The notes: generated by a model not told the origin, from the sequence alone. Shown: positions 44,276-52,900, counted from the first letter of the stretch. The stretch is 64,000 bases of DNA from Verrucomicrobiota bacterium JB022 (GCA_030673845.1 JAUTCQ010000001.1:186001-250000); one strand, 5' to 3'. Made by a program: numbers and translations.

Positions 44276-44923
44276 GTGGAGATAGGATCAACCTGCGCGC
44301 AAGAAATTCTGGTGACTTACATGCCGAATTTCTTTATCTGGATTGCGATGCGCTTACTCGTGAAAAAGGCGATTAGGTTCTACTTCGGCTTCTTTTTGCT
44401 GGCCTTTGTCGTAGGGCATGTGGACTTAGTCTTGGCCATCAGCCGGAAAGACGTAAACGACTATAATCGCCCATTGTTAGCTCTGCCCGGTGCCCTCATG
44501 AAATGGGATGGCGGTACACGTTATTGGCTTGGCCTCGGCTATGTAATCATCCGGCGAAACGAGATAATATTTGAGGACGGGGACACCATTGTTTCGAATT
44601 ACCTGCACGGTTGGGAGTTGCGGCCTTGGCCGATCTTTCGAATCCCGTTTATTGGAAACAGCCTCTTTGCTATGGAGAGACTGGACGAATACAGGAATCT
44701 CAAGGATCCCTTTGATTTGACTAGCGCAGAGTTTGTCGTGCCAAGCATGCGGGAGGAGACGCTTCAAGATGAACGTTTTTGGGAAGATGTGCGTTGGGTG
44801 GTCTCGGGCGTGGGCTTTGTGCTACTTTTTTTATTTTGGAGGCTGTTTGCTTGGCTGTATGGATTCCTGAAGCATAGGGGCAGCAGGCGTGGGCAGGTCG
44901 AGCAGTTTGATCATCCGCGCTAA
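44276..44923 (+). CDS. Orphan membrane protein of unknown function
   Basis: Up to 215 residues from GTG 44276; ATG 44321 (MPNFFIWIAMRLL) or ATG 44348 are alternative starts. It has an N-terminal hydrophobic segment (FYFGFFLLAFVVGHVDLVLAI, with the preceding helix) and a second near the C-terminus (WVVSGVGFVLLFLFWRLFAWLYGF). The loop between (residues ~60-175) is soluble and has no motif I recognise. GC content is visibly lower than the neighbours, which suggests recent acquisition. The last codons and the stop fall within a dispersed intergenic repeat. Confidence 0.6.
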   Translation: MEIGSTCAQEILVTYMPNFFIWIAMRLLVKKAIRFYFGFFLLAFVVGHVDLVLAISRKDVNDYNRPLLALPGALMKWDGGTRYWLGLGYVIIRRNEIIFEDGDTIVSNYLHGWELRPWPIFRIPFIGNSLFAMERLDEYRNLKDPFDLTSAEFVVPSMREETLQDERFWEDVRWVVSGVGFVLLFLFWRLFAWLYGFLKHRGSRRGQVEQFDHPR

Positions 44924-44947
44924 TCTGCGTTTCATCTGCGGCTGAAA
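44910..44947. repeat. Dispersed intergenic repeat, ATCYGCG type, copy 2
   Basis: Same length and phase as 21055-21091: three words ATCCGCG, ATCTGCG, ATCTGCG and the ending GGCTGAAA. The T/C differences from copy 1 fall mainly in the YG positions. It supplies the TAA stop of the preceding gene. Confidence 0.55.
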
Positions 44948-44986
44948 CCACTTCCAGAACTCCTCCGCCCTTGATTCCCGGAGCAC

Positions 44987-45016
44987 AAAAAAGCCAACCA
45001 CGTGCGGTGGTTGGCT
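44987..45016 (-). terminator. Intrinsic terminator of rpsO
   Basis: AGCCAACCAC (44992-45001) pairs with GTGGTTGGCT (45007-45016); on the minus strand six T follow. Confidence 0.88.
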
Positions 45017-45047
45017 TGCAGGAAAGGGTGATGAACCCGGAATCGAA

Positions 45048-45320
45048 CTAGCGGCGCAGCTTGAGGCGCTCGAGCATGCTCTTGTACTTCTCGAGGTCGT
45101 GCTTCTTGACGTAGTCGAGCAGCTTACGACGGCGATTGGTCAGAGCGATCAGGCCGCGGCGGGAGTGGAAGTCCTTGCGGTGCGTGCGGAGGTGATCCGT
45201 CAGGTGCACGATGCGCGCGGTCAGGAGCGCGATCTGGACTTCCGGGCTGCCGGTGTCGGATTCGTGGGTCTTGAAGTCAGCGATAACGCTGGCCTTGTCA
45301 ACTTGGCTGGAGGTAGACAT
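45048..45320 (-). CDS. rpsO: 30S ribosomal protein S15
   Basis: The 90-residue protein binds the central domain of 16S rRNA early in 30S assembly. Family signatures are THESDTGSPEVQIALLTARI, LTDHLRTHRKDFHSRRGL and LTNRRRKLLDYVKKHDLEKY. It lies 2.5 kb from pnp and the two are not adjacent, unlike the rpsO-pnp order of many bacteria. The 181 nt between it and the uridine kinase gene show only a CCCGG/CCGGG dyad (near 45407-45420) and no obvious promoter. Confidence 0.97.
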   Translation of the reverse strand: MSTSSQVDKASVIADFKTHESDTGSPEVQIALLTARIVHLTDHLRTHRKDFHSRRGLIALTNRRRKLLDYVKKHDLEKYKSMLERLKLRR

Positions 45321-45501
45321 GTATTTTTGATGAGGTGCACGACTGCGGGGGAAGGGCGACTCACCACTTCCGCCGAACCCGCCGAGGCCGGTCCGACCGT
45401 TTTAACCCGGGGATCCGGGCCAGTCGCGGAACTGCTCGCTCGCGCGCTCAGTTCTCAACGCAAAGAGGAAGAAAACAATCAGTGCCGGCGGTGCTGGCAA
45501 G

Positions 45502-46125
45502 TCAAAAAGCCAGGCGGACGGATGCTTTTTCGCGCAGCTGACACCGCAGGCTCTCGATCGCCGCTTCGGTGGTGCCAGTATTGGAGACGACGAGGTCGGC
45601 GCTGGCCGCGTAGGGCTGCACGTAGTGGGCGTGCATCGGCTCGACGGTCGAGGTAAATTGCGCGTGCACACTGGCGGCGCTGCGCCCGCGTTCGCCCACA
45701 TCGCGTTGCAGCCGCCGAGCGAGACGGAGGTCCGCCGGGGCGTCCACAAACACCGCGAGGTCGATCAAGGCGCGCAGGCCGGGCAGGGCAAAGAGTAGCA
45801 CGCCGTCGAGGATCAGCACCGGGCGGGGTGGGAAGGGCTCGGTGCCGCAAGGCTGGTGAGTGGTGAAGTCGTAGCGTGGCACCTCCACCGCTTGCCCGGC
45901 GCGCAGAGCTGCCACATCCCGGCAAAAACGCTCGCCTTGGAGGCAGCCCGGATGGTCGTAATTGCCGGCGAGGGCGGGCGGGATATCGTCCGGGCCCTGG
46001 TAATAGCGGTCCAGCTCCAGCAGGGCGGATGTGTCGGGGAGACGGGCGTGGAGCCAGCGCGCGAGCAGGCTCTTGCCGCTGGCCGAGCCGCCGCCAAAGC
46101 CGATCACGTAGACGGGCTCGCTCAT
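45502..46125 (-). CDS. Uridine kinase family protein
   Basis: A 207-residue P-loop kinase starting at 46125 (MSEPVYVIGFGGGS). Walker A is GGGSASGKSLLARWL. LLELDRYYQGPDD is the substrate-binding acidic segment, NYDHPGCLQGERFCRDV and VPRYDFTTHQP are characteristic of uridine/phosphoribulokinase-type enzymes, and ILDGVLLFALPGL forms the Walker B region. It probably phosphorylates uridine/cytidine in salvage, but the family includes other small-molecule kinases. It is translationally coupled to the upstream histidine kinase gene (TGATG overlap). Confidence 0.85.
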   Translation of the reverse strand: MSEPVYVIGFGGGSASGKSLLARWLHARLPDTSALLELDRYYQGPDDIPPALAGNYDHPGCLQGERFCRDVAALRAGQAVEVPRYDFTTHQPCGTEPFPPRPVLILDGVLLFALPGLRALIDLAVFVDAPADLRLARRLQRDVGERGRSAASVHAQFTSTVEPMHAHYVQPYAASADLVVSNTGTTEAAIESLRCQLREKASVRLAF

Positions 46126-48080
46126 CAAAGCACGAAGGTGAAGGTAGTCCCGACGTCGACTTCGCTGCGCACCGATACGCTGCCACCTTGCGACTCGACC
46201 TGGCTTTTGACGAGGAAGAGCCCGACCCCGTGGGCGTCGGCGTTGCGGTGGAAGGTCTGGTAAAGGCCGAAGAGCTTGTGCCCGTGGCGCTGCAGGTCGA
46301 TCCCCTGGCCGTTGTCGCGAAATGCCAGCTCGACGTGTCCGCCGGGCAGGGGGCGACTGCGGATGCGCAGGAGGGGCACGCGCTCCGGCGAACGGTATTT
46401 GAGCGCGTTGGATGCCATGTTGAGGAAGATGCTTTCCAGGTAGGCGGGCACGAAGGCGATCTGGGGCGCGGCGGAGAAGTCGGCTTCGATCTGGGCGTCC
46501 AGAGCCTCAACCTCGGATGCGAGGATCTGTTTCACCTTTTGCAGCACGTCCTCAAAGGCGAGGACTGCGCGCTCTTGCTCCACCTGGCTTTGCACCTTCA
46601 CCAGTTCGGACAGCTCTTCGATCGTGCTGAAGAGTGTTTCGCTGGTGGAGCCGAAGAGCTCGATCAGCTCTTCGCGCATCTCGGCATCGTCTTCGGTGCG
46701 GTAGAGGTCGAGCAGGCTGCGCAGGTTGCCCGTGTGGGTGCGCAGGTTGTGCGTCACGATATGTGCAAAGTGGGTCAGCCGGGTGTTTTGCTTGCTCACG
46801 ACTTCCAGGGTGCGGCGCAGCTCCAGCTCGCGGCGCTTGGGTTCGTCGATGTTCTGGAGAATGCCCCGCAGCTTCACCACCTCGCCTTTGGAGTCGAGAA
46901 CGGGTTCGCCGCGGGCTCGTGCCCAAAAAATTTCCCCTTCCACCGGCTGCAGGCGCAACTGCAGCTCGAAGGGTTTGCAGGCGAGGCGGCACTGCTTGAC
47001 GGCTTCGGTGATGGTGGGCCGGTCTTCCTCGACATAGAAGTCTATCCCCGTCAGCAGGTCGGGCTTGAAATCGGAGGCGACGCCATGCATTTCCCGCACT
47101 TCGGGGGACCAGTAGAGCGTTTCGTTGACGAAATCGAGCTCCCAGCTGCCGATCATGGCGAGGCGCGTCACCTCGTGCAGGTGGTAGCTTTGGCGTTCGA
47201 GCGCGAGCTCCTTTTCCTTGCGGTCCTGAATGTCGAGCATGGCGCCGATCATGCGCAGCGGCTGGCCGTCGGTGGCGCGGGTGCAGGTGCCGTGCGCTTC
47301 CACCCAGTGGTAGTGTCCGTGCTGGTGGCGCACGCGGAATTCGACCCGGTAGGGCAGGCCTTCCTCAAAGTGGTTGCGCGCGGCCAGGCGGACTTTTTCC
47401 CGGTCGTCGGGGTGCATCAGCTGGTAGAGCGTCTCGCGCGAGGCTGGCAGCGCGCCCGCCTCGTAGCCCAGGATCTCGTAGAGCCGGTCCGACCAGATGG
47501 CCTCGCCGGTCTCGACGTTGTGGTCCCAGATGCCAGCGTGGATGTTGGAAAGGATGAGGTGGAGCTGCTCGAAACTGGCTTCGAAGGCCTGTTGCTGCTC
47601 CTGTTCGCGGGTGACGTCGAAGCAGCAGCCAAACATGAGGGAAGGCCGCCCATCGGGCGTCCAGCTGGCGATGCGGCCAAAGCTGTGCACCCAGATGATG
47701 CCGCCTTCGCGGTGGCGCGCGCGGAAGGTGCAGCGAAAGGGGATGCGGCCCTTGCTCAAAATATGCTGCTCACGCACCCGGGCGACGAGGGTGAGGTCGT
47801 CGGGTAAAATGAGTACGCGGAGGTCGTGCCGGTTCTGGACGGTGGTGGCCGAGATGCCGAAGATCGCCAAGGCTCCCGGGCTGAGAAACATCTCTTCGCT
47901 CGCGATATCCCAGGTCCAGTAGCCGGCGCGGCTGCCTTCGATCAATGTTTCGAACCGCAGGTCCTGCTCGTCGATCCGCTGGCGCAGGCGGGTGTTTTCG
48001 GCGCGCAGCTGGCGCAGCTCGGCGGCTGGGTCTTGGCCTTCGGGCCCGGCAGTGTCTACGGCGTTCGACATTAAAAACAT
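46125..48080 (-). CDS. Multi-PAS sensor histidine kinase
   Basis: A 651-residue cytosolic kinase. An N-terminal coiled coil (PAAELRQLRAENTRLRQRID) is followed by three PAS/PAC modules: ~50-165 (SRAGYWTWDIASEEMFLSPG), ~170-290 (HAGIWDHNVETGEAIWSDRL) and ~300-415 (AMIGSWELDFVNETLYWSPE). The H box is HIVTHNLRTHTGNL, and the ATPase domain has FLNMASNALKYRSPE (N), FRDNGQGIDL (G1), KLFGLYQTFH (F) and HGVGLFLVKSQVE (G2). No transmembrane helices and no receiver domain. No response regulator gene is adjacent. It ends overlapping the start of the uridine kinase gene. Confidence 0.92.
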   Translation of the reverse strand: MFLMSNAVDTAGPEGQDPAAELRQLRAENTRLRQRIDEQDLRFETLIEGSRAGYWTWDIASEEMFLSPGALAIFGISATTVQNRHDLRVLILPDDLTLVARVREQHILSKGRIPFRCTFRARHREGGIIWVHSFGRIASWTPDGRPSLMFGCCFDVTREQEQQQAFEASFEQLHLILSNIHAGIWDHNVETGEAIWSDRLYEILGYEAGALPASRETLYQLMHPDDREKVRLAARNHFEEGLPYRVEFRVRHQHGHYHWVEAHGTCTRATDGQPLRMIGAMLDIQDRKEKELALERQSYHLHEVTRLAMIGSWELDFVNETLYWSPEVREMHGVASDFKPDLLTGIDFYVEEDRPTITEAVKQCRLACKPFELQLRLQPVEGEIFWARARGEPVLDSKGEVVKLRGILQNIDEPKRRELELRRTLEVVSKQNTRLTHFAHIVTHNLRTHTGNLRSLLDLYRTEDDAEMREELIELFGSTSETLFSTIEELSELVKVQSQVEQERAVLAFEDVLQKVKQILASEVEALDAQIEADFSAAPQIAFVPAYLESIFLNMASNALKYRSPERVPLLRIRSRPLPGGHVELAFRDNGQGIDLQRHGHKLFGLYQTFHRNADAHGVGLFLVKSQVESQGGSVSVRSEVDVGTTFTFVL

Positions 48081-48203
48081 TTGTTCTAGTTAACCAAGAT
48101 CGGAGTCTTTTCCCTCTCACTTAGGTTTTTACACCAGATGCGCCGGATTCGCGAATGAGCAACGTCGGGTGTTTCCCCGTTACAGGGCGTTTGTCCTCAT
48201 GCT

Positions 48204-48572
48204 TTACCCGGCAATGAAGCGGACGCCTTCGATATGGGCACAGTTGGGCAAGCTGCGCAGCGCCGTCATGATCCGGTCTTCGGTAAATTGCAGCTCGCGG
48301 CGGACGATGGAGTTGCCCACCCGGACGAGCAAGACGCCATCGGTGTCGATCTTGGTGGGGGCGCAGCGTTGGGCATAGCGCGCGCCGACGATGCGGGCCC
48401 AGTTTTGCATCACCGTCTCCTCCGGCGTCTCCTGGTCGATCTTGTGCCGCTCGAAAATCACCTCCATCAGGGAGTCCAGCCGCTTGGCTCCCCGGTCGAG
48501 GCTGTGGCTTTCGTCCTCCGGCAGCCCTTTGAGGTTGGAGAGGAGGTTGTTGACTTGGCGCGAGTAAAACAT
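48204..48572 (-). CDS. DUF721 protein, DciA-like
   Basis: A 122-residue protein starting at 48572 (MFYSRQVNNLLSNLKG). The C-terminal half has the DUF721/DciA pattern: VMQNWARIVGARYAQRCAP and TDGVLLVRVGNSIVRRELQFTEDRIM (a KH-like fold). DciA is the ancestral loader of the DnaB replicative helicase in bacteria lacking DnaC/DnaI; that role is inferred by family. The frame extends upstream into the neighbouring gene, but the family N-terminus fits 48572. It lies 10 nt downstream of the glucosaminidase gene on the same strand. Confidence 0.82.
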   Translation of the reverse strand: MFYSRQVNNLLSNLKGLPEDESHSLDRGAKRLDSLMEVIFERHKIDQETPEETVMQNWARIVGARYAQRCAPTKIDTDGVLLVRVGNSIVRRELQFTEDRIMTALRSLPNCAHIEGVRFIAG

Positions 48573-48582
48573 CCGCAGGAAA

Positions 48583-49464
48583 TCATCCCGGGAAGGGCAA
48601 GACGGGGGCAGCGGGCCCTGCCAGATAGCCGTCGGCCTCATCCAGGCGATTCTGTCGGATGATATTGCGTATCTTTACAATGTAAAGTTCGCCTTCGTCG
48701 GAATAGAGCACGAGGCCGGCGGCCAGGGCGTGGCCTGTGGCGTCCATCCCCCCGCCGCGCATCTCGGAGCGGATTGCGCGCAGCTCTCGGTAGGCGTTGT
48801 TGGTATTGAGGTTGCGCACGTAGGCGCGCAGGGAGGCCGTTACGCTCGGGTAGGTAGCATACTCGTAATAGGGCAGGTGCGGCGGCCGGTCGGTCGGTTC
48901 CTTGCCGCAGCCCGGTTCATAACAGAGCATGCCGTAGAGGTTGTTCTCGAAGCGGGCGAGCGACGAGGTGCCCCAGCCGGTTTCGAGCGCAGCCTGGGCG
49001 ATGGCGAGCCCCACCGGGATGGTATCGACCCGCTCGGCCAGCGCCTGAAAATCGGCCTCGGTAGGTGTGCCGGGCCAGGTGAAGCGGTATTCCAGCGCAA
49101 GCTCGTCGAGAAAGCTCTCATCGCGGTCGGGTAGCTCCCCCGTGTTCTGCCAGTGCTGCCAGATGCCGTAGAGGCGCTGCCGCTGGCTGAGGATGCGCTC
49201 GTTGATGATCTCGATCTGCGGCGCGAGGAACGAGATGAAGGCCTGTTTGCGCTCGCTCGGATCGTTGAAAGCGTTGAAGTCTGGCAAGGTACGACGCACC
49301 CATTCATACCGGGGCAGCGAATGATGGGCGCTGTTGAACCCGATGCCTGCCGTGGCCAGGATCACCAGCATCGCCGCCCAGGGGGTAATCCGACGCAGGC
49401 GCTGCCGTGAAGCGCGCCCGACGACGGGACGTATCCGCCCGGTTGTCGAAGTGGAAAACAGCAT
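48583..49464 (-). CDS. Bax-like glucosaminidase, membrane-anchored
   Basis: A 293-residue protein. It has an N-terminal signal anchor at ~28-45 (WAAMLVILATAGIGFN) after a basic stretch. The remainder resembles Bax/glucosaminidase-domain proteins: FISFLAPQIEIINERILSQR, IPVGLAIAQAALETGWGTSSLA with the catalytic Glu in LETGWG, and FENNLYGMLCYEPGCG. The family cleaves the N-acetylglucosaminyl linkage in peptidoglycan. The active site would face the periplasm. Very likely co-transcribed with the DciA-like gene. Confidence 0.85.
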   Translation of the reverse strand: MLFSTSTTGRIRPVVGRASRQRLRRITPWAAMLVILATAGIGFNSAHHSLPRYEWVRRTLPDFNAFNDPSERKQAFISFLAPQIEIINERILSQRQRLYGIWQHWQNTGELPDRDESFLDELALEYRFTWPGTPTEADFQALAERVDTIPVGLAIAQAALETGWGTSSLARFENNLYGMLCYEPGCGKEPTDRPPHLPYYEYATYPSVTASLRAYVRNLNTNNAYRELRAIRSEMRGGGMDATGHALAAGLVLYSDEGELYIVKIRNIIRQNRLDEADGYLAGPAAPVLPFPG

Positions 49465-49591
49465 AATCCAGAGACGCCCCTACGTTACAAGGGCTTACGG
49501 CACAATCAAGCATTCACGCTGGATTGCTCGCCACCCGGGCAATGATTGTGGGGTGGAATAGGGGAACGCCTGCCTGAAAGACCGGGGTTTT

Positions 49592-49996
49592 CTAGAAGAG
49601 GATCTGCCCGTTGACCAAGGCGTTGACGAAACGCACCGTGAAGAGCACGAACATCAGCAGACCGAAGATCAGGTTGCACCAGAAGCCGATCTTGGCATGG
49701 CTTTCCCCTTGGATGAGGCCATGGCTGCGGAAGATGTTGCGCATGCCGCGCCGCGCCATGAGGAGGCCGATCAAGGCCACCACGAATGCCGCCCCTGGAG
49801 CGATCAAGCGGTCGAAGTCCTTCAATACCATGAAGGTGCAGCCCGCCACGATGAGCATGAAGACCGAGCCGAGCGCCAGCCACGAGTGGCGCATCTCCCC
49901 CCGGCGTTGGTAGCGGCGATCCGACTTGCTGTTGCGGCGATTCGAGCCGGAAGAGGATCGGGAAGACGAGGGAGACTTTTGACTGGTGGCGGACAT
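49592..49996 (-). CDS. Small integral membrane protein of unknown function
   Basis: A 134-residue protein. It has a Ser/Arg-rich cytosolic N-terminus (residues 1-36) and three hydrophobic segments: ~39-58 (SWLALGSVFMLIVAGCTFMV), ~68-82 (GAAFVVALIGLLMA) and ~105-125 (IGFWCNLIFGLLMFVLFTVRF). The loop RRGMRNIFRSHGLIQGESHAKIG between helices two and three resembles small DUF4190-like proteins, but I do not assign a family. It lies between the glucosaminidase and lpxL-like genes. Confidence 0.65.
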   Translation of the reverse strand: MSATSQKSPSSSRSSSGSNRRNSKSDRRYQRRGEMRHSWLALGSVFMLIVAGCTFMVLKDFDRLIAPGAAFVVALIGLLMARRGMRNIFRSHGLIQGESHAKIGFWCNLIFGLLMFVLFTVRFVNALVNGQILF

Positions 49997-50085
49997 GGCA
50001 GAAACAGGGGATCGTGTTGTGGTGCGAAACTGAAGGGTGCGGCTCGGGAGTCAAGCCTTCAGGAGTCGGGCGTTAGTGACCGCTG

Positions 50086-51003
50086 TCAGCGATAGACGTC
50101 GGGCAGGCCCTCGCCGCGGCGTTTGAAGCGCTTGTGCAACCACAAATACTGGGCTGGGGCGCGCCGGATCGCAGCCTCCAGCATGCGGTTCATGGCCAAG
50201 GCGCCCGCCAGCGGGTCCAGACCTTGCATATCGGCCATTTCGGGCCCGATTTCGACTCGGACCACGCCGCCTTGCATGTCGCGCCGTGCGGCAACGGGCA
50301 AGACGGCGGCGTTGGTCATCTTGGCCAGCCGGGAGGTGGCGGTGTTGGTGATCGCCGGTTCGCCAAAGAACGGCACAAGTGCGGAATCCTTGATCTTCCG
50401 CCCCTGGTCCGGCGCATACATTACCGATTTGCCCTGTTTGAGCGCCCGGATCAGCGTTTTGACATCGCTCATCGGGATGGCTTCCAGAAAAGCGTGCCGC
50501 CGCTGGTGCATTTCCCGCGCAAAAAGTTTGTTGTTCGGCGGGCGATAGAGAGCGCTCAGCCCCGGAACATGCCACTGCACGATCCGGCCGGTTGTCTCCA
50601 GGTGGATAAAGTGCGGGATCAGCAGAATTGCGCCCCGCCCCTGCGCCTGCACCGCCTGGAGGTGCTCCAGACCGCTCAAGGTATGCGGAAGATCGAAGTC
50701 GCGGTTCGAGCGATACCAGTTGTGCCCCAGCTCCAGCGCCGCGATGCCCATCTGGCGGAAATTTTCCCGCACCAGGTCCTCCCGTTCGCTTTCGGCCAAC
50801 TCCGGGAAGCAAATGCGCAGGTTGACGCGGGCCACTTGGGCGCGGATCGGGCAGGCGCGGTAAACGCCTTCACCCAGGGCCGCGCCGTAGGCCAGCACAT
50901 CCGCGTAGTCCATGCGGCTGGCCGCCTGCAGCACTCCCAACCCCAGCCACGAAGGCCAGTAACGCGGGCGGGAAAAGTCGATTTCGCCTTCGGGCACGCT
51001 CAT
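50086..51003 (-). CDS. LpxL/HtrB-family lipid A acyltransferase
   Basis: A 305-residue inner-membrane-associated enzyme of the lysophospholipid acyltransferase superfamily. The start is set at 51003 (MSVPEGEIDFSRPRYWPSW); ATG 51012 is in frame. The catalytic HX4(D/E) motif is HFIHLE in AILLIPHFIHLETTG. Other family segments are NLRICFPELAESEREDLVRE, NWYRSNRDFDL and YAPDQGRKIKDSALVPFFGEPA. It transfers a secondary acyl chain to lipid A (family knowledge). Divergent from a family-9 glycosyltransferase gene, both consistent with LPS synthesis. Confidence 0.9.
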   Translation of the reverse strand: MSVPEGEIDFSRPRYWPSWLGLGVLQAASRMDYADVLAYGAALGEGVYRACPIRAQVARVNLRICFPELAESEREDLVRENFRQMGIAALELGHNWYRSNRDFDLPHTLSGLEHLQAVQAQGRGAILLIPHFIHLETTGRIVQWHVPGLSALYRPPNNKLFAREMHQRRHAFLEAIPMSDVKTLIRALKQGKSVMYAPDQGRKIKDSALVPFFGEPAITNTATSRLAKMTNAAVLPVAARRDMQGGVVRVEIGPEMADMQGLDPLAGALAMNRMLEAAIRRAPAQYLWLHKRFKRRGEGLPDVYR

Positions 51004-51131
51004 GCCCAACATATTGCAGCAAAACCCCACCGCTTGGCAATCCACCGACAAGCGATTGTTGCCTGATTGTGACGCGAGAGGCACCTAACCCACTTGCTTC
51101 AACGTATTCACCCCTTGTATACCTTCTCTGC

Positions 51132-52214
51132 ATGACGACGGCTCACCAGCCGGTTGCCTACCGCTTTGGCGGCATGGCCGACCAAATCATGCTCTTGCCT
51201 GCGCTCGCCCGCTTGCAGCGCAGCTACGGCATGTCGCCGTTGCTCATCCACCGAGCGGGCTGGTCCGACGAGTTGCTGGCCGAGCAGTGGGGCGAAGTGA
51301 GAATTCTCCGGCCAGATCGGCTGCCCTACTGGCTCAACCCCTCGCAGCAAGCCCTGGTGAAAGAGCTGCGCGAGATCGGGCCCGCTCCCGCCTACCTCTT
51401 TGGCGACGCCGCGCGCCTCTATCCGCTGCTGGAGCTGGCCGGGCTGCAAGCTGGTGACATTATCGACGCCCGGCATTACCCCCGCGGGCCGCGAGAACAC
51501 CAGGTAGCCTATCAACTCCGCCTCGCTTCGCAGTGCCCGCCACGCTGGCAAAGCGCATTTTGTGCCGACGCCCCGCTGCGTGAGCTACCAGCCCCCGTGC
51601 TGCAAGTCGACGACCGCCAGCGCCGCGAATGCCTCAGCTGGCTGACCGGGCGCCAGTGGGACGACCGCCCCTTTATCCTCATCCAGCCCGGCACCCACCT
51701 CACGCAAGAAGAGGAAGACGCCAGCGCCCGCCTCAACTGCCGCTGGCCCGAGCGCCACTGGGCCGCTGTCATCGACACCCTGTCGGTCGAAGCCGAAGGC
51801 GCGCGCTTCCTGCTCTGCGGCACGCCCGAAGACCTGCCCTATCACCGCCGCATTCTCGACCTCTGCCGCTACCGCCGCGTCGCCAGTCTGGCGGAAGGTC
51901 TCACCGCGTCGCGTCTCCTGCCACTGCTCGAATACGCGCACAGCATGATCAGCGTCAGTGCCGGGCCCGCCCACGCCGCCGCCGCCGTCAACTGCCCGCT
52001 GGTCGCCATCTTTGGCCGCACCGACCCGCATCGCGAACGCCCCCTCGCCCGCCAGGCCCCCGTGCTGATCGCCACCCCTCAAGGGCTCGACTGGATTCGC
52101 TGGGCGCCCGGCGAAGTCGAGCCCGAGCTGGTCGTGCAAGCCTGGCGAGAACTGGTGCGCACTCACCCCTGGCCCGCCAGCCACCCACGCCGCCGCGCCC
52201 CATCCCGCTTGTAA
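51132..52214 (+). CDS. Glycosyltransferase family 9 protein (heptosyltransferase-like)
   Basis: A 360-residue ADP-heptose:LPS heptosyltransferase-like protein from ATG 51132. GT-B fold features: N-terminal FGGMADQIMLLPALARLQRSYG (the GDxxxxxPxxxxL-type loop), and C-terminal PFILIQPGTHLTQEE, WPERHWAAVIDTL, RFLLCGTPEDL, and SVSAGPAHAAAAVNCPLVAIFGRTD with the Asp/Pro motif (SVDTGPMHLA in relatives, here SAGPAH). It probably adds heptose or a similar sugar to LPS core. The C-terminus is a short basic tail. It is divergent from the lpxL-like gene. Confidence 0.87.
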   Translation: MTTAHQPVAYRFGGMADQIMLLPALARLQRSYGMSPLLIHRAGWSDELLAEQWGEVRILRPDRLPYWLNPSQQALVKELREIGPAPAYLFGDAARLYPLLELAGLQAGDIIDARHYPRGPREHQVAYQLRLASQCPPRWQSAFCADAPLRELPAPVLQVDDRQRRECLSWLTGRQWDDRPFILIQPGTHLTQEEEDASARLNCRWPERHWAAVIDTLSVEAEGARFLLCGTPEDLPYHRRILDLCRYRRVASLAEGLTASRLLPLLEYAHSMISVSAGPAHAAAAVNCPLVAIFGRTDPHRERPLARQAPVLIATPQGLDWIRWAPGEVEPELVVQAWRELVRTHPWPASHPRRRAPSRL

Positions 52215-52267
52215 AACGCCTTTCGGCTCTTGAAAAAGCGCCCGGGGCATCTTTGTTTCAAGGTATT

Positions 52268-52867
52268 ATGGATACCCTGACCGCGATCAACGAACGCCGG
52301 GCCGTCAAAGCCTACGACCCCGCCCACCAAATGACCGACGCGGAAGTCCGCCAGCTGATGGACTACGTGCGCAAGGCGCCCACCGCCTTTAACCTGCAGA
52401 ACTGGCGCTTTGTGCTCGTGCGCAATCCCGAGCTGCGCCGCCAGATCCGTGCCGCCGCCTGGGATCAGGCCCAAGTCACCGACGCCTCCCTCCTCGTCGT
52501 GCTCACCGCCGACCTCAAGGCCTGGCAAGACCTCGAAGAACCGCTCTCCGACGCCCCGCAGCCGGTCAAAGACTACTTCAAGCCCGCCATCAAGGACTAC
52601 TATGAGGGCAAGGAGCGCGTGCAGATCGACGAAGCCCACCGCTCCTGTGGCCTCGCCGGCGCCACCCTCATGCTCGCAGCCAAAGCCCTCGGCTACGAAA
52701 CCAGCCCCATGGACGGCTTCGACTTTCAGAAAGTCGGCGAGCTCATCCGACTGCCCAAAGACCACGTCATCTCCTTCATGATCGCGGTGGGGAAGGGGAT
52801 CAAGCCCGCCCAACCCAAGCTCGGCTGGCGCCCCTACGACAAAGTCGTTCTCGAAGACACCTTCTAA
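52268..52867 (+). CDS. Nitroreductase-family flavoprotein
   Basis: A 199-residue FMN-dependent NAD(P)H reductase starting at ATG 52268 (MDTLTAINERRAVKAYDP). FMN-binding Arg residues are in INERRAVKAY, the second motif is KAPTAFNLQNWRFVLV, and the third is GLAGATLMLAAKALGYETSPMDGFD with VGKG near the end. It is a small cytosolic oxidoreductase of the NfsB-like type; the substrate is not predictable. A weak AAGG five bases before the start is one of the few Shine-Dalgarno-like sites here. A terminator follows. Confidence 0.92.
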   Translation: MDTLTAINERRAVKAYDPAHQMTDAEVRQLMDYVRKAPTAFNLQNWRFVLVRNPELRRQIRAAAWDQAQVTDASLLVVLTADLKAWQDLEEPLSDAPQPVKDYFKPAIKDYYEGKERVQIDEAHRSCGLAGATLMLAAKALGYETSPMDGFDFQKVGELIRLPKDHVISFMIAVGKGIKPAQPKLGWRPYDKVVLEDTF

Positions 52868-52900
52868 GGCAACCCGCATGATGCTGATGAAGAGGGGTTT

